A program made the position numbers and the translations under genes. Below, piece by piece: positions 8,699 through 17,672 of a DNA stretch of 64,000 nucleotides (within the stretch, counting starts at the first letter, position 1; each line of letters begins with the position of its first letter). This DNA comes from Nostoc sp. NIES-3756 (GTDB lineage: Bacteria > Cyanobacteriota > Cyanobacteriia > Cyanobacteriales > Nostocaceae): NCBI RefSeq assembly GCF_001548375.1, contig NZ_AP017295.1:1-64000 (forward strand), read 5' to 3'. The notes beneath the pieces are model-generated. The model did no database searches. It was not told where the DNA came from and saw only the letters and a program-made list of their open reading frames with translations.

Positions 8699-9391
8699 TT
8701 AAGAATGTTTTTCTAAGGGGTTAGCTACATATTTGAATGCTGGCTCTGAGTTCCAAGGGCCACGTTCATCATGACCGTTGCCATTAGATGATAAATTGTA
8801 ATAGAGTGCTACAGTTTCGTCAGGTTGGATGTTGCCAAAGAAGGGATCTGTTAATTTACCCAATGAATCTAAAGCTTTCATAAACATTTGGGTATGAGAG
8901 ATTTCCCGTGTGAGAAGATGAACTAATGTTTCCTTAGTACCTTCGTCTGGCGATAGCTTAATTAACTCTTCGTAAGTTTGTCGCGCTCCAGCCTCAGCCG
9001 CAATGTTAGCTCTTAAATCTCGAACTACATCTCCACCTTCATTCAAATAATTCGCTGTCCAGGCATTACCTTGACTGTCCAAGAAATGAGGTCCCATACC
9101 TCTTACAGCGAAGAGGGTACTTTTATAAGCTTCTGTTTGATCCACATTCTTGGTATGTGCTTCAATGAGTTTACCAACCATCTCTAAGTGACTAAATTCT
9201 TCGATGGCGATATCTTGCAGCATATCCTTAATTCCAGCATTTTCAACATGGAATGATTGCACCCAATATTGTAATGCTGCCGATAATTCTCCTGTTGCTC
9301 CGCCAAACTGCTCTAAAAGTAATTGAGCAAAACGAGGGTTGGCTTCATCGATGTTGACAACATGAATCGGCTCTTTCTTGTGATAAAACAT
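8699..9391 (-). CDS. manganese catalase (non-haem, ferritin-like)
   Basis: It dismutates H2O2 with a dinuclear manganese centre and is cytosolic. The protein of 230 residues has the four-helix ferritin-like layout, with metal-ligand motifs GATGELSAAL (Glu near residue 35), IAIEEFSHLEM (near 65) and, in the second half, AAEAGARQTYEEL and TREISHTQMF. It resembles the short Mn-catalases of Anabaena-type cyanobacteria that protect against peroxide and desiccation. The following gene on the same strand encodes a GlsB-type stress membrane protein, so a stress role for the pair is plausible, though about 210 bases separate them. The C-terminal tail NPLEKHS is short compared with the long tails of other Mn-catalases. 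Confidence 0.9.
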   Translation of the reverse strand: MFYHKKEPIHVVNIDEANPRFAQLLLEQFGGATGELSAALQYWVQSFHVENAGIKDMLQDIAIEEFSHLEMVGKLIEAHTKNVDQTEAYKSTLFAVRGMGPHFLDSQGNAWTANYLNEGGDVVRDLRANIAAEAGARQTYEELIKLSPDEGTKETLVHLLTREISHTQMFMKALDSLGKLTDPFFGNIQPDETVALYYNLSSNGNGHDERGPWNSEPAFKYVANPLEKHS

Positions 9392-9603
9392 GAACTGCCT
9401 CTTCGATTAAGTTCGACAACTGAAATCCTAAGCCAATGCTTAGTAACTAATATTTAAACAATTACAGCAGATAAAGAATACGATTATTGATTCTTAAATC
9501 AAAGTACTGCTATTTCATGAATTTTCTCTTAGAAGCCAGTTTTGTAATTCTAGAGATAGAAAAAACTGGCTTCTTGCGTCTTGTGCATTTTAGTAATATA
9601 AAG

Positions 9604-9876
9604 TTAGACGCTTCTGCTTCTGCTGAGTAGTCCCCAAAGATAAATGGCAATAATTGCACCAATGACAGCAATTAAAAGTCCAGGAAGACTTAATGTAGTG
9701 GCCGCAAATTGTAAACTTCCCGTGGAGAACAGGCTATATAAGCTACCACCAATAAATGCACCAACGATACCTAAAATAATTGTAGAGAGAATACCGCCAC
9801 CTTGTGAACCGGGATAAATAGCTTTAGCGATCGCACCAGCTAATAGACCTAAGATTACCCAAGCAATTATATTCAT
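9604..9876 (-). CDS. GlsB/YeaQ/YmgE family stress-response membrane protein
   Basis: A 90-residue inner-membrane protein of the transglycosylase-associated (GlsB/YeaQ) family; these are induced by general stress but have no assigned reaction. Three hydrophobic segments are visible: IIAWVILGLLAGAIA at the N-terminus, a glycine-rich STIILGIVGAFIGGSL in the middle, and PGLLIAVIGAIIAIYLWGLL near the end. The conserved GxLAGxIA and PG..GGGI motifs match the family. A GAGGTC sequence sits just before the ATG. It lies upstream of, and on the same strand as, the Mn-catalase gene. Confidence 0.88.
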   Translation of the reverse strand: MNIIAWVILGLLAGAIAKAIYPGSQGGGILSTIILGIVGAFIGGSLYSLFSTGSLQFAATTLSLPGLLIAVIGAIIAIYLWGLLSRSRSV

Positions 9877-10553
9877 AATGACCTCAAAAAATTTACTTGC
9901 TTCTGTATACAGGTTACTAACTCTGCTTTACAATTGTTTCTCCCAAATGAGATAAATAGGGAAAGTCAGAAGATAGATATAGTTGGTAATTTATTAATTA
10001 AGTACCAGTTATATCTGGTTATAGTATTTTGTTTTTAAAGTTAATGTTCCAATGCAGATAATACAATAATTACTCTGTGAACTATAACTTGAGTAATAAC
10101 CTGAGACTAGTTACAAGATAAATAATCTTTAGCTTAAAACAAGACTCTTTTCATTTAACCTGCTAATAACTGTAGACATAGTTAACTTTTATTACAAAGT
10201 GTTTTACAAAATATTTTTTAAACAGCTTATACTCAGGCAAAAAGGTTTGTTAGCTTCTGAGATATAAAAATCTGAGATATAAAAATAAGCAATACTAATA
10301 TCTCTACCTCTGTTGCAACCTGCTATTTTTTTGAACTAATTTTTGCTAAGTCTACTATCCCTGGCTTAAATCCTCATTTATGCAAAACAGTCATATAAGA
10401 GACTCCGTTGTTCTGCACTTAGGTGTAGCCTCAGGATAAGAGTGATCATTTTAGATAAAACGTCCCTTGGAGAGTGGGAGAATCTCAAATGTGAACCTTG
10501 ATACCTGGACAACAGGCAACCTATAACTAAACTCCCTCTGGAAACTGCTGAAT
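9877..10553. other. intergenic region between divergent genes
   Basis: About 680 AT-rich bases separate the GlsB-type gene (minus) from the Spy-like gene (plus), so promoters for both should lie here. A 15-base direct repeat (TCTGAGATATAAAAA) occurs twice in tandem near 10256-10285. No coding potential is convincing: the one open frame at 10378-10560 on the minus strand has no recognisable features. Confidence 0.4.
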
Positions 10554-10976
10554 ATGGCAATTAACTTTCCGAAGTGGCTGGCTGTATTAGTCACTATTCT
10601 TGCCCTGAACTTGTTTATGCCAGTAACTATGGCAGCATCATTAGGGCTGAATACTCCATTGGCAGCAATTTATGCTTCTGCTGCTAATTTAGTTACTACC
10701 TACCCTTCTTTTGCTGATTTGGATTTGACTCCTTTGCAGCGTCAACGATTACAAGCCGTGCTGCAACGCAGAAATAAAGAAATGCAGGCAGTTTTAGATA
10801 TTTCGCAACGTGACGAACTCAGACATCGATTACACTCTGGCGCTAGCTTGAACCAAGCTTTAACTGCACTCGAATTACAACCAGAACAGCAGCATCTGAT
10901 TAAAGCCATAGAACAGTTAACAAGTTTAAAGCTGAAGGCGCTGTTATCTCGATACTCATCTTCAAGCGTTAATTAA
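10554..10976 (+). CDS. exported Spy-like (LTxxQ) small protein
   Basis: A 140-residue secreted protein. Residues 1-27 form a signal peptide (WLAVLVTILALNLF core, MAAS cleavage region). The mature part is helical with LTPLQRQRL near residue 60 and LQPEQQHL near residue 115, the paired LTxxQ-type motifs of Spy/CpxP-like periplasmic proteins. In that family the proteins bind metals or act as ATP-independent chaperones under envelope stress; here the role is inferred from motif and export signal only. The gene is single and upstream of lysS, with a HIP1-rich gap between. Confidence 0.6.
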   Translation: MAINFPKWLAVLVTILALNLFMPVTMAASLGLNTPLAAIYASAANLVTTYPSFADLDLTPLQRQRLQAVLQRRNKEMQAVLDISQRDELRHRLHSGASLNQALTALELQPEQQHLIKAIEQLTSLKLKALLSRYSSSSVN

Positions 10977-11006
10977 TTAAAGCCCGTCTGCCTCTTGTGG
11001 GAAAAA

Positions 11007-11046
11007 ATGCGATCGCTTCTGGGGATATGATGAGAGCGATCGCTTT
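11007..11046. repeat. paired HIP1 sites
   Basis: Two GCGATCGC octamers lie about 29 bases apart in the gap before lysS, with AATGCGATCGCTT and AGAGCGATCGCTTT flanks. HIP1 octamers are overrepresented in many cyanobacterial genomes; this close pair is typical and no function is claimed. Confidence 0.6.
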
Positions 11047-11201
11047 AATTACAAATCCAAACCTGAATAAATTATAAAAATTATTTCCCACTCCTAGAGT
11101 CCTTTGCTTTCAGACATTCCCAAATCTTGAATTTTGGATTGAATCGTCTCCAATCCTTAATCCCTATTTATAATGAATCTTGCCCTATTTAGTTCGTTAC
11201 C

Positions 11202-12719
11202 ATGTCGGAAGAAGATATCCGTGCCGCTAGGCTGGAGAAAGTAGAACAACTCAGGCAGATAGGAACTAACCCCTACGCCTACCGTTGGGAGTCTACCCAT
11301 CACGCAGCCCAATTGCAAGAACAATTTGTTGATTTACCCAATGGAGAAGAAGTCGAGTTAGAAGCCGCCATTGCCGGACGCATTATGGCGCGTCGCGTTT
11401 TTGGAAAACTGGCTTTCTTCACCTTGGAAGATGAAACAGGCACAATTCAGCTTTATCTAGAGAAAAATCGTATCCAAGAAAGCATGGCAGAAATTGATGC
11501 CGATGCTTTTAATCATCTCAAACAACTCACAGATGTAGGGGATATTCTGGGAGCTAAGGGAACAATAAAACGGACTGAAAAGGGCGAATTATCGGTTTAC
11601 GTCAAACAATACACCATCCTCACTAAATCTCTTTTGCCCCTACCCGACAAGTGGCATGGGTTGACGGATGTTGCCAAACGCTACCGTCAACGGTATGTTG
11701 ACTTAATTGTTAACCCTGAAGTTCGGCAAACTTTCCGCCGTCGCGCCCAAATTACAGCAGGTATTCGCCGTTATTTAGAAGAGCGCGATTTCTTAGAAAT
11801 TGAAACCCCTGTTCTGCAAAGTGAAGCTGGCGGTGCTGATGCGCGTCCCTTCGTCACCTACCACAACACCTTAGAAATGGGGTTGTATCTGCGAATAGCC
11901 ACAGAACTCCATCTCAAGCGGTTAATTGTGGGTGGTTTTGAAAAAGTGTTTGAATTGGGACGAATTTTCCGCAATGAGGGAATTTCTACCAGACACAACC
12001 CCGAATTTACTTCAATTGAAATTTACCAAGCCTACGCCGACTACAACGATATGATGGCGTTAACGGAAGGTATTATTACCACTGTTGCCAAAGATGTACT
12101 CGGCACATTGCAAATTACCTATCAAGGTGCAACTGTGGATTTAACCCCACCTTGGCGGCGGGTGACAATGCACGATTTAGTTAAGGAATATACAGGTATA
12201 GATTTCCATGCTTTCTCAAGTTTAGATGAAGCGAAAGCAGCAAGTAAAAATGCTGGTATTCCTGGTGTGGATGAAGCCCAATCTATAGGTAAATTGCTGA
12301 ATTTAGCCTTTGAAGAAAAGGTAGAAACTAGCTTAATTCAGCCTACTTTTGTAATTGATTATCCTGTAGAAATATCCCCACTAGCTAAACCTCATCGTTC
12401 TCAACCAGGGCTAGTGGAAAGGTTTGAGTTATTCATAGTTGGGCGCGAGACTGCGAATAGTTTCTCAGAATTAACAGACCCCATCGACCAAAGAGAACGC
12501 TTAGAAGCCCAAGCTGCCAGAAAAGCGGCGGGTGACTTAGAAGCCCAAGGTGTAGATGAAGATTTCCTCACCGCTTTGGAATATGGTATGCCCCCCACAG
12601 GCGGTTTAGGTATCGGAATTGATCGGTTAGTCATGTTACTAACTGATGCTGCCAGTATTCGGGATGTGATCGCATTCCCCTTACTCAAGCCGGAAAAATC
12701 AGAAACCTCAGCAGAATAG
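11202..12719 (+). CDS. lysS: lysyl-tRNA synthetase (class II)
   Basis: It charges tRNA-Lys. The N-terminal OB-fold anticodon-binding domain occupies about residues 55-155 ([29 protein letters not shown]). The class II catalytic core follows: motif 1 around [21 protein letters not shown], motif 2 around [22 protein letters not shown] split by the conserved glutamate, and motif 3 [12 protein letters not shown] near residue 470. The length of 505 is usual. The gene is monocistronic, ending at a strong hairpin terminator 24 bases after the stop codon. Confidence 0.97.
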   Translation: MSEEDIRAARLEKVEQLRQIGTNPYAYRWESTHHAAQLQEQFVDLPNGEEVELEAAIAGRIMARRVFGKLAFFTLEDETGTIQLYLEKNRIQESMAEIDADAFNHLKQLTDVGDILGAKGTIKRTEKGELSVYVKQYTILTKSLLPLPDKWHGLTDVAKRYRQRYVDLIVNPEVRQTFRRRAQITAGIRRYLEERDFLEIETPVLQSEAGGADARPFVTYHNTLEMGLYLRIATELHLKRLIVGGFEKVFELGRIFRNEGISTRHNPEFTSIEIYQAYADYNDMMALTEGIITTVAKDVLGTLQITYQGATVDLTPPWRRVTMHDLVKEYTGIDFHAFSSLDEAKAASKNAGIPGVDEAQSIGKLLNLAFEEKVETSLIQPTFVIDYPVEISPLAKPHRSQPGLVERFELFIVGRETANSFSELTDPIDQRERLEAQAARKAAGDLEAQGVDEDFLTALEYGMPPTGGLGIGIDRLVMLLTDAASIRDVIAFPLLKPEKSETSAE

Positions 12720-12742
12720 GTAACTGTGTGAAATCGGGATGA

Positions 12743-12788
12743 AAAAAACCTGTAGAAACGTAAGATTATAAGTTTCTACAGGTTTTTA
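12743..12788 (+). terminator. rho-independent terminator of lysS
   Basis: AAAAAACCTGTAGAAAC pairs with GTTTCTACAGGTTTTT across a 12-base loop; the long perfect stem and T run directly follow lysS. The A/T flanks make it potentially active on both strands. Confidence 0.85.
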
Positions 12789-12844
12789 TTGATGACATCT
12801 TTTGCTTATAAAATATATTTAAACTACCTATTTCAAGAGCATAT

Positions 12845-13081
12845 ATGAAATAAATTGATTTAGATGAGAATAAGCTAAAAGAAATTTTTAAGCTGGCAAT
12901 CATTGAATTAATTCAGGAACAAAAGGAAGTATTTACTGAAATAATAGAAGATATAGCACTAGCAAAAGCTATTAAGGAAAGAGAAAATGTTGATGAAATT
13001 GATTTGTTATATTTGCTTGAGGAATTACCTTTTTTACACCTCTGCTACTGGACTACTTTCATTCATCAGGCTTTAGGATAG
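12845..13081 (+). pseudogene. decayed small antitoxin-like gene
   Basis: After ATG AAA at 12845, a stop codon TAA falls at once, yet the same frame then stays open for 75 codons to TAG at 13081. The translation IDLDENKLKEIFKLAIIEL followed by QEQKEVF and EIIEDIALAKAIKE resembles a family of short cyanobacterial antitoxins that start with a few residues, then IDLDE..LKEIFK, and end soon after ..AKAI.EGE. The last about 20 residues (LPFLHLCYWTTF...) look unlike the family, pointing to a frameshift or replaced end. No toxin gene follows. I infer a broken antitoxin left from a lost toxin-antitoxin pair. Start at a non-ATG codon past the stop is possible but unlikely. Confidence 0.6.
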
Positions 13082-13092
13082 GCAAAATAATA

Positions 13093-13122
13093 AGGTACGT
13101 TATGCTTTTGGCCAACGCACCT
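13093..13122. repeat. short inverted repeat
   Basis: AGGTACGTT at 13093-13101 and AACGCACCT at 13114-13122 pair with one mismatch. It lies directly behind the decayed antitoxin gene and before the 3' end of the convergent glyoxalase-fold gene. Such small dispersed hairpins are frequent in Nostoc-type genomes. Confidence 0.4.
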
Positions 13123-13146
13123 CATTTCTAACCTAATGACCAATGA

Positions 13147-13740
13147 CTAATTAGCTACTTCCGCTATTTCGATAATTCGCCCTTCATAGTCTTTAACTAA
13201 AAAGTTTAAGGGCTTATTGTTACGTATCTTGAATTTTAAACCGCGTGTTTCTACCCGCATTAAAATCATTTCTAAGCAATCACGGTCAAAGCAAACGTGA
13301 CGCTGTTGATTCTTTACACCTAAACTCGCGCCTGTAATGACGTGCAGTTGAGTATTTTTCTTTAATTGATACCACAAACCATCGCTAGCATTGGTCATGG
13401 ACTTACCTGACCAACTGGGGCTTGTGGACATATATAGCGGATCTATCCCCGTTGCGCCTATAGTTTGTTCGTAGTTGTAGTAGTAATGTAACGGTACTTC
13501 TGCGGCTGGCAAATCTAGCAGCCCTTCGTATAATTGTCGGGCAATTTCTAAGTCAGACACCATCACAGTATGCACTTTGGGAGCGCTGGTGAGAAATAAC
13601 CACATAGCGCCAGCATAAGCTGCTAACAGCATCACCATGATGCCTTGGGTAGAAAATAGGCTATCTAGGGGTAGGGAGGGCAAGAAGGAGCCTAAAAGGG
13701 GGGTAAGCCGGAAAGATATGACACTAGCTGCTATAACCAT
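13147..13740 (-). CDS. membrane-anchored glyoxalase-fold protein
   Basis: About 198 residues. The first about 60 contain hydrophobic stretches (MVIAASVISF, then GIMVMLLAAYAGAMWLFL), giving one or two membrane segments. Residues about 65-197 show the VOC/glyoxalase pattern: KVHTVMVSDLEIARQLYEGLLDL opening, VITGASLG and RHVCFDRDCLEMILMRVETRGL in the middle, and FLVKDYEGRIIEIAEV at the end, with a C-terminal Glu that is a metal ligand in this fold. The substrate is unknown. The start is ATG at 13740; an upstream TTG two codons earlier is less likely. Convergent with lysS; the divergent gene is a sigma-like protein. Confidence 0.65.
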   Translation of the reverse strand: MVIAASVISFRLTPLLGSFLPSLPLDSLFSTQGIMVMLLAAYAGAMWLFLTSAPKVHTVMVSDLEIARQLYEGLLDLPAAEVPLHYYYNYEQTIGATGIDPLYMSTSPSWSGKSMTNASDGLWYQLKKNTQLHVITGASLGVKNQQRHVCFDRDCLEMILMRVETRGLKFKIRNNKPLNFLVKDYEGRIIEIAEVAN

Positions 13741-13952
13741 GAACAAATCAAAAATTATATAAGGGAGCCGCTTTTATTTTTGTCTATAAAGACTTCAGTT
13801 AAGAGGTCTTTGTTCTAGTGTACAAGACTAAACTAAGCTTGTTGACGATTACCTGTTAACAGTCAACCCTCAACACGAAAACTACAAATTAGATACACAA
13901 TACAAAAATCTTATCGCCAGCTTTATTTTAACCAGTATCAACGGATAACCTT

Positions 13953-14582
13953 ATGCAAATTCCCCATTTTTCTGAAGCTAATCACCCATTGGTAAAGTCG
14001 CTATTTCACCACACAGACCAAGAATTGCTGGATCTGTTTCAGCATCATGCCGATGCTGGCAAGTATTTTACGGTGATTTTTTGCCGCTATAGCCCCATAG
14101 TCTACACTTTAATCCAACATTCAGCGCGATCGCCTGTACAGGCAGATTATCTTTTTGCCTTAACTTGGCGGCATATATATTATGAACTCGGTGGACTCAA
14201 CTTAAAGAATCCGTCTCCTGGCCAGGAAGGTTTAACTTTGCAAAACTGGCTAATTAACATCACAGCTTTCTGTATCAACGAAATTCAGCTACCACCCACC
14301 GAAGCAATTCATTATTCTCTACAAGCAACTTCACCACCACTCTGGTGTTATGTCGAACAAGCCCTAGACCAACTACCCCCAATGTTACGTTTGATGGTTT
14401 TGATGGCGCAAAGCTTTCACTGGAGTGAGACTCGCATTGCTGCTTACCTACAAGCGGAAGGGGAAAAAGTGTCACCTGCTGAGGTAGCCAATTTTCTCCA
14501 GGAAGGCTATCGTATGCTAGAGGACAAATTACCCGCAGACATCCGCGCTATCTACTTGGGTGAAGATTTGGTTAAGTCGTAG
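13953..14582 (+). CDS. sigma-70-like (ECF-type) regulatory protein
   Basis: A 209-residue soluble protein that looks like a diverged sigma factor. The N-terminal HTDQELLDLFQHHADAGKYF and the following YLFALTWRHIYYEL resemble sigma region 2, and LDQLPPMLRLMVLMAQSFHWSETRIAAYLQ resembles the region 4 helix-turn-helix that begins with the rule L..LP...R. The linker between them is long, and the -10 recognition residues are not obviously conserved, so DNA binding and promoter use are uncertain. The TPR gene follows 97 bases downstream on the same strand, so the two may be co-transcribed. Confidence 0.55.
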   Translation: MQIPHFSEANHPLVKSLFHHTDQELLDLFQHHADAGKYFTVIFCRYSPIVYTLIQHSARSPVQADYLFALTWRHIYYELGGLNLKNPSPGQEGLTLQNWLINITAFCINEIQLPPTEAIHYSLQATSPPLWCYVEQALDQLPPMLRLMVLMAQSFHWSETRIAAYLQAEGEKVSPAEVANFLQEGYRMLEDKLPADIRAIYLGEDLVKS

Positions 14583-14679
14583 CTTAAGTATATATCCGTA
14601 TAATGCTAGTCTTCATGCTGACATAATAAAACTTTTTTGCCAGCTTACACTTAAATCCGCGATTTCATGGGTAAGTTTT

Positions 14680-15741
14680 ATGACACCACAGCATTTATTC
14701 TCTAGCACGAAAGCTAAAAACTACAGGTTGTTTGGTTTTTGCCTATTAATTCTGGTTTCCCTGCTATATCCTGCAACAGCAGGCGCTGCTGATATTACTC
14801 AACAACTCCACCGTCCTAAAAATAGTTCTTTTCGACAACTATCTAGGGATGATGCAGATTCACTATTACGGGTGGCTGAACAACAATATGCTGCTGGATA
14901 TCCCCAAAAAGCTATTGACTCTGGTTTGCAGGCGTTGGATATTTTTCACCTAGTTGGCGATGTCAAGGCGAAAGGTCTAACTTACAATTTGTTAGCCAAG
15001 GCTTATATTCAATTGGGACGCTATAAAGAAGGTGAAGATGCACTACGCCGACATTTAGCGATCGCTCGTGACACTAAAGATTTTCAATCGCAGATTTTTG
15101 CCCTAAATAATTTGGGTACTTTGCTACTACAATATGGCGAACCCAAAGCCGCCGGCGAGACTATCGAAGACGCATATACCATCGCCGACAATGTGAACAA
15201 TATCGAAGGTGAAGGATTATCCTTGAGTAATTTAGGTCTTGTCGCAGCTAGGCTAGGTGATTACAACAGAGCGGTAAAACTTTATGAAACAGCTTTAATT
15301 TTCCGTCGTCGTACTGGGGATACGCAAGGAGAAATAAATACTTTAAATAATTTAGGCGATGCTTACTTAGCGGCTGGTAATTATCTCGATACGATTAGCA
15401 GCTATGGTGCAGCGATGAGGATGGCTAAAAGTATAGGCGATCGCACCAATCAATTACGAGCCATTGACGGCTTAGTCACAGCACACAGCGCAGGCGGACG
15501 TTATGAACGCGCCTTTGAATTACTCCAACAGCGTTTAACCATCGCCCAAGAATTACAAAATCCACGAGAAGAATTAAATTCTTTTGCCTCCTACGCAAAA
15601 TTATACGAGCAGCTAGGTAACTACCCAACTGCTCGTAATTTTTACGAAAGAGCTATTACACTCTCTCAAGCCTTAGAAGATAACAAACAAGAAATCTTTT
15701 TGCGCGATCGCATGACGCAAATGTTAAGGAGTAAAAAGTGA
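14680..15741 (+). CDS. secreted tetratricopeptide-repeat protein
   Basis: About 353 residues from the ATG at 14680, chosen because it begins a signal peptide (YRLFGFCLLILVSLLY core, ATAGAA cleavage region); the open frame extends 40 codons further upstream, but that would overlap the preceding gene. The mature part has about seven TPR units, recognisable by repeats such as AKGLTYNLLAKAYIQLGRYKEG, NNLGTLLLQYG, SNLGLVAARLGDY and LNNLGDAYLAAGNY. TPR arrays bind partner proteins; the partner here is unknown. It probably functions in the periplasm or at the thylakoid lumen side. Seven copies of an A/G-rich heptamer (AGTCCAT) follow the stop codon. Confidence 0.75.
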   Translation: MTPQHLFSSTKAKNYRLFGFCLLILVSLLYPATAGAADITQQLHRPKNSSFRQLSRDDADSLLRVAEQQYAAGYPQKAIDSGLQALDIFHLVGDVKAKGLTYNLLAKAYIQLGRYKEGEDALRRHLAIARDTKDFQSQIFALNNLGTLLLQYGEPKAAGETIEDAYTIADNVNNIEGEGLSLSNLGLVAARLGDYNRAVKLYETALIFRRRTGDTQGEINTLNNLGDAYLAAGNYLDTISSYGAAMRMAKSIGDRTNQLRAIDGLVTAHSAGGRYERAFELLQQRLTIAQELQNPREELNSFASYAKLYEQLGNYPTARNFYERAITLSQALEDNKQEIFLRDRMTQMLRSKK

Positions 15742-15743
15742 AT

Positions 15744-15825
15744 AGTCCATAGTCCATAGTCCACAGTCCATAGTCAAAAGTTCAGATATTGTTAGCTGTT
15801 GACTAATGACTAATGACTAATTCAA
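15744..15825. repeat. heptanucleotide repeat array
   Basis: Tandem AGTCCATAGTCCATAGTCCACAGTCCATAGTC units, then TGACTAATGACTAATGACTAATTC. These short tandemly repeated heptamers are typical of heterocystous cyanobacteria and recur at several places in this window. Confidence 0.7.
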
Positions 15826-16641
15826 AAATACTGAACCGTTGTTTTCAATTCTCAAAGCGCGTGTATCTTGTTTTTGGTTAGTAGTCTCATTTAATCTGAC
15901 TTCTAACTGTCCTGATTGGCTGGAAGTTTGGGGGGTTGCTTGTAACAATCCTCCGTCTTCACGTTGGAATGTAACTGTAACTGGTGCTGTTAAACCTCGG
16001 AGTGTCACATCAGATTTGCCTGGGAGCGATCGCGGTGCAGTGTCACCAATTACTTGATAAGTTATTATAGTGGCGGTATTGTTAACCAATTTTATGTTTA
16101 CTCTACCGTTTACTGTGGCAATCCGAGCGCTGGGTCTTTGTTGTTGGCTGGGAAAAGGTGTAACGCTTTGATTAGTTGGAGTTTGGGTTGATGGTGTCAC
16201 ACTTGGTTGTGTATTTCCTGGTTCTACAGAATCTTGGGGTTGCAATCCCCTTTGAGAGCGATTGTAAGGCGCTTCATTGAAAATTCTGGGATTGGGGTTA
16301 GTTACTGAACCTGTTTCACCGCCTACACCTAATCTAATTTGTTCTTCTGTTGGGGTAGCGGGAACATTACTTTGATTGAGTTGACCTTGGTCTATTAATC
16401 TTTGAGTATAGGCATTAGGACGACAACCATCAGGAACTCGAACCTGATTATTGTGAGGTGCTTCGTAAAAGATGCTAGGACAAGGATTGACTTTAGGGGT
16501 AGTTGGATTAATTTGTTGCTGAGTAGTTGGTTGTTGTGCCAATACTGCTTGTGGAATAAATGATGCACCCATCAATAAGCTACCACAAATAGTACTTAAT
16601 AACTCAGCAGACTTACGAAACTTGGAAGAATAAGTACTCAT
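15817..16641 (-). CDS. secreted proline/glutamine-rich protein of unknown function
   Basis: 274 residues with a signal peptide (LLSTICGSLLMGASFIPQAV, cleavage near VLAQQ). The mature part has two related segments, PCPSIFYEAPHNNQ near residue 53 and NPRIFNEAPYNRSQ near 118, then a linker rich in P, T, Q and S, and a C-terminal beta-like part (residues about 175-265; RIATVNGRVNIKLVNNTAT). GGAGTAAATA precedes the ATG. I do not recognise a named family. The duplicated EAP(H/Y)N motif suggests an internal repeat. Likely an envelope or extracellular protein. Confidence 0.6.
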   Translation of the reverse strand: MSTYSSKFRKSAELLSTICGSLLMGASFIPQAVLAQQPTTQQQINPTTPKVNPCPSIFYEAPHNNQVRVPDGCRPNAYTQRLIDQGQLNQSNVPATPTEEQIRLGVGGETGSVTNPNPRIFNEAPYNRSQRGLQPQDSVEPGNTQPSVTPSTQTPTNQSVTPFPSQQQRPSARIATVNGRVNIKLVNNTATIITYQVIGDTAPRSLPGKSDVTLRGLTAPVTVTFQREDGGLLQATPQTSSQSGQLEVRLNETTNQKQDTRALRIENNGSVFLN

Positions 16642-16949
16642 TATTTACTCCTGGGATAAATCAAACTTAAGAGAAGTTTAGATATTGGGTATTTAGAGTT
16701 ATTAGATTAATTAAATTAAAACTATATGCTACCGCTTACAAAGCGTATTAAAGCATTTCTAACTTAACAACTATTTTCTGCCTTTTTATCTAACTTTAGG
16801 CTTGAAAATTAACTAAAAAATTATTGTTATAAATTTATATCTTTAGCGTGATGTATATTAAGGATCAAGAGGTATGGAAGTTTTAAATAAGCCAGAAGTT
16901 TAACAGAAATTATTTTAAATTAGATAAATACCTTAATACCTTATAAGCG
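16642..16949. other. AT-rich intergenic region
   Basis: About 310 bases upstream of the secreted protein gene (minus strand) and downstream of DUF2267. It should hold the promoter of the secreted protein gene. No repeat, ORF or regulatory motif stands out. Confidence 0.35.
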
Positions 16950-16982
16950 AAATACCCAACTTTATTGATAAGCTGGGTATTT
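16950..16982 (-). terminator. terminator of DUF2267 gene
   Basis: AAATACCCA (16950) and TGGGTATTT (ending 16982) form a hairpin with a 15-base loop, 21 bases past the stop codon of the minus-strand DUF2267 gene. Confidence 0.65.
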
Positions 16983-17003
16983 ATAACTGTCCCCTTCTAT
17001 ATA

Positions 17004-17483
17004 TTAAGCTTCTTGCCAAAGTTGACGAACATGATCTGGCAACCAACTAGCAATTTCTTCTATCCGTTCTGGGGATAATTCATCTTTTGTAGCAGCAAAG
17101 ACTGCCTTAACCACCTTTTCCCGGTCTACATTTGGCTGCATTCCCCCTTCATTAGCTACCCGGAATAAGAAGCGATCGCTATCAATTTTAAAGATACCAG
17201 GGCCTTGCCAAGGTGGACGCACCCGACTCAAGAATCTTACAAGAGGATTGCTATCATGCCATAAATCAGCAATTTCCATTTGCAGAGATTTATCATCACT
17301 TTGCTCTGCGGGTTTATGTAATTCTCCTTCGACTCTATCAGCAGCTTCCGTAGTCATCAAATCACGCATGACACGATAAACAACTTCAGTTATGTCTCTA
17401 GCATCGTAAATATCGCCTAGACCACTCTGCTGTTTTACTTTTTCTAAAAAAGGTAAATTCTTTTCCGGTATGGAAGTTGTCAT
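17004..17483 (-). CDS. DUF2267 domain protein
   Basis: 159 residues from the ATG at 17483. That start is fixed by GGAGG at 17489-17493, five bases upstream; an upstream TTG in frame would place the ribosome site inside the gene. The protein has the two-lobed DUF2267 layout: FLEKVKQQSGL, then VYRVMRDLMTTEAADRV in the first half and FLFRVANEGGMQPNVDREKVVKAV plus ERIEEIASWLPDHVRQLW in the second. The family is soluble, helical and of unknown function, often found near stress or membrane-associated genes. No operon partner is seen. Confidence 0.75.
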   Translation of the reverse strand: MTTSIPEKNLPFLEKVKQQSGLGDIYDARDITEVVYRVMRDLMTTEAADRVEGELHKPAEQSDDKSLQMEIADLWHDSNPLVRFLSRVRPPWQGPGIFKIDSDRFLFRVANEGGMQPNVDREKVVKAVFAATKDELSPERIEEIASWLPDHVRQLWQEA

Positions 17484-17672
17484 CAAGCCCTCCAAAAGTT
17501 TCTTTATAACTGCATTTTGCTAACAAAAAACAGCAGTTTATACGGCTAATGATTAACCATTAACTGCTTGCTTGAGATATTTATGCTGAAAAAATGCAAG
17601 CTTTATTAGATAAAATAGTATGTAAATTTAGGCTAATTCATCTGTCACAGGAAACAAATAGGAATTATTAAA

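Noticed and set aside
10378..10560. 60-codon minus-strand open frame
   Set aside because: Lies in the upstream region of the Spy-like gene; no ribosome site or family similarity.
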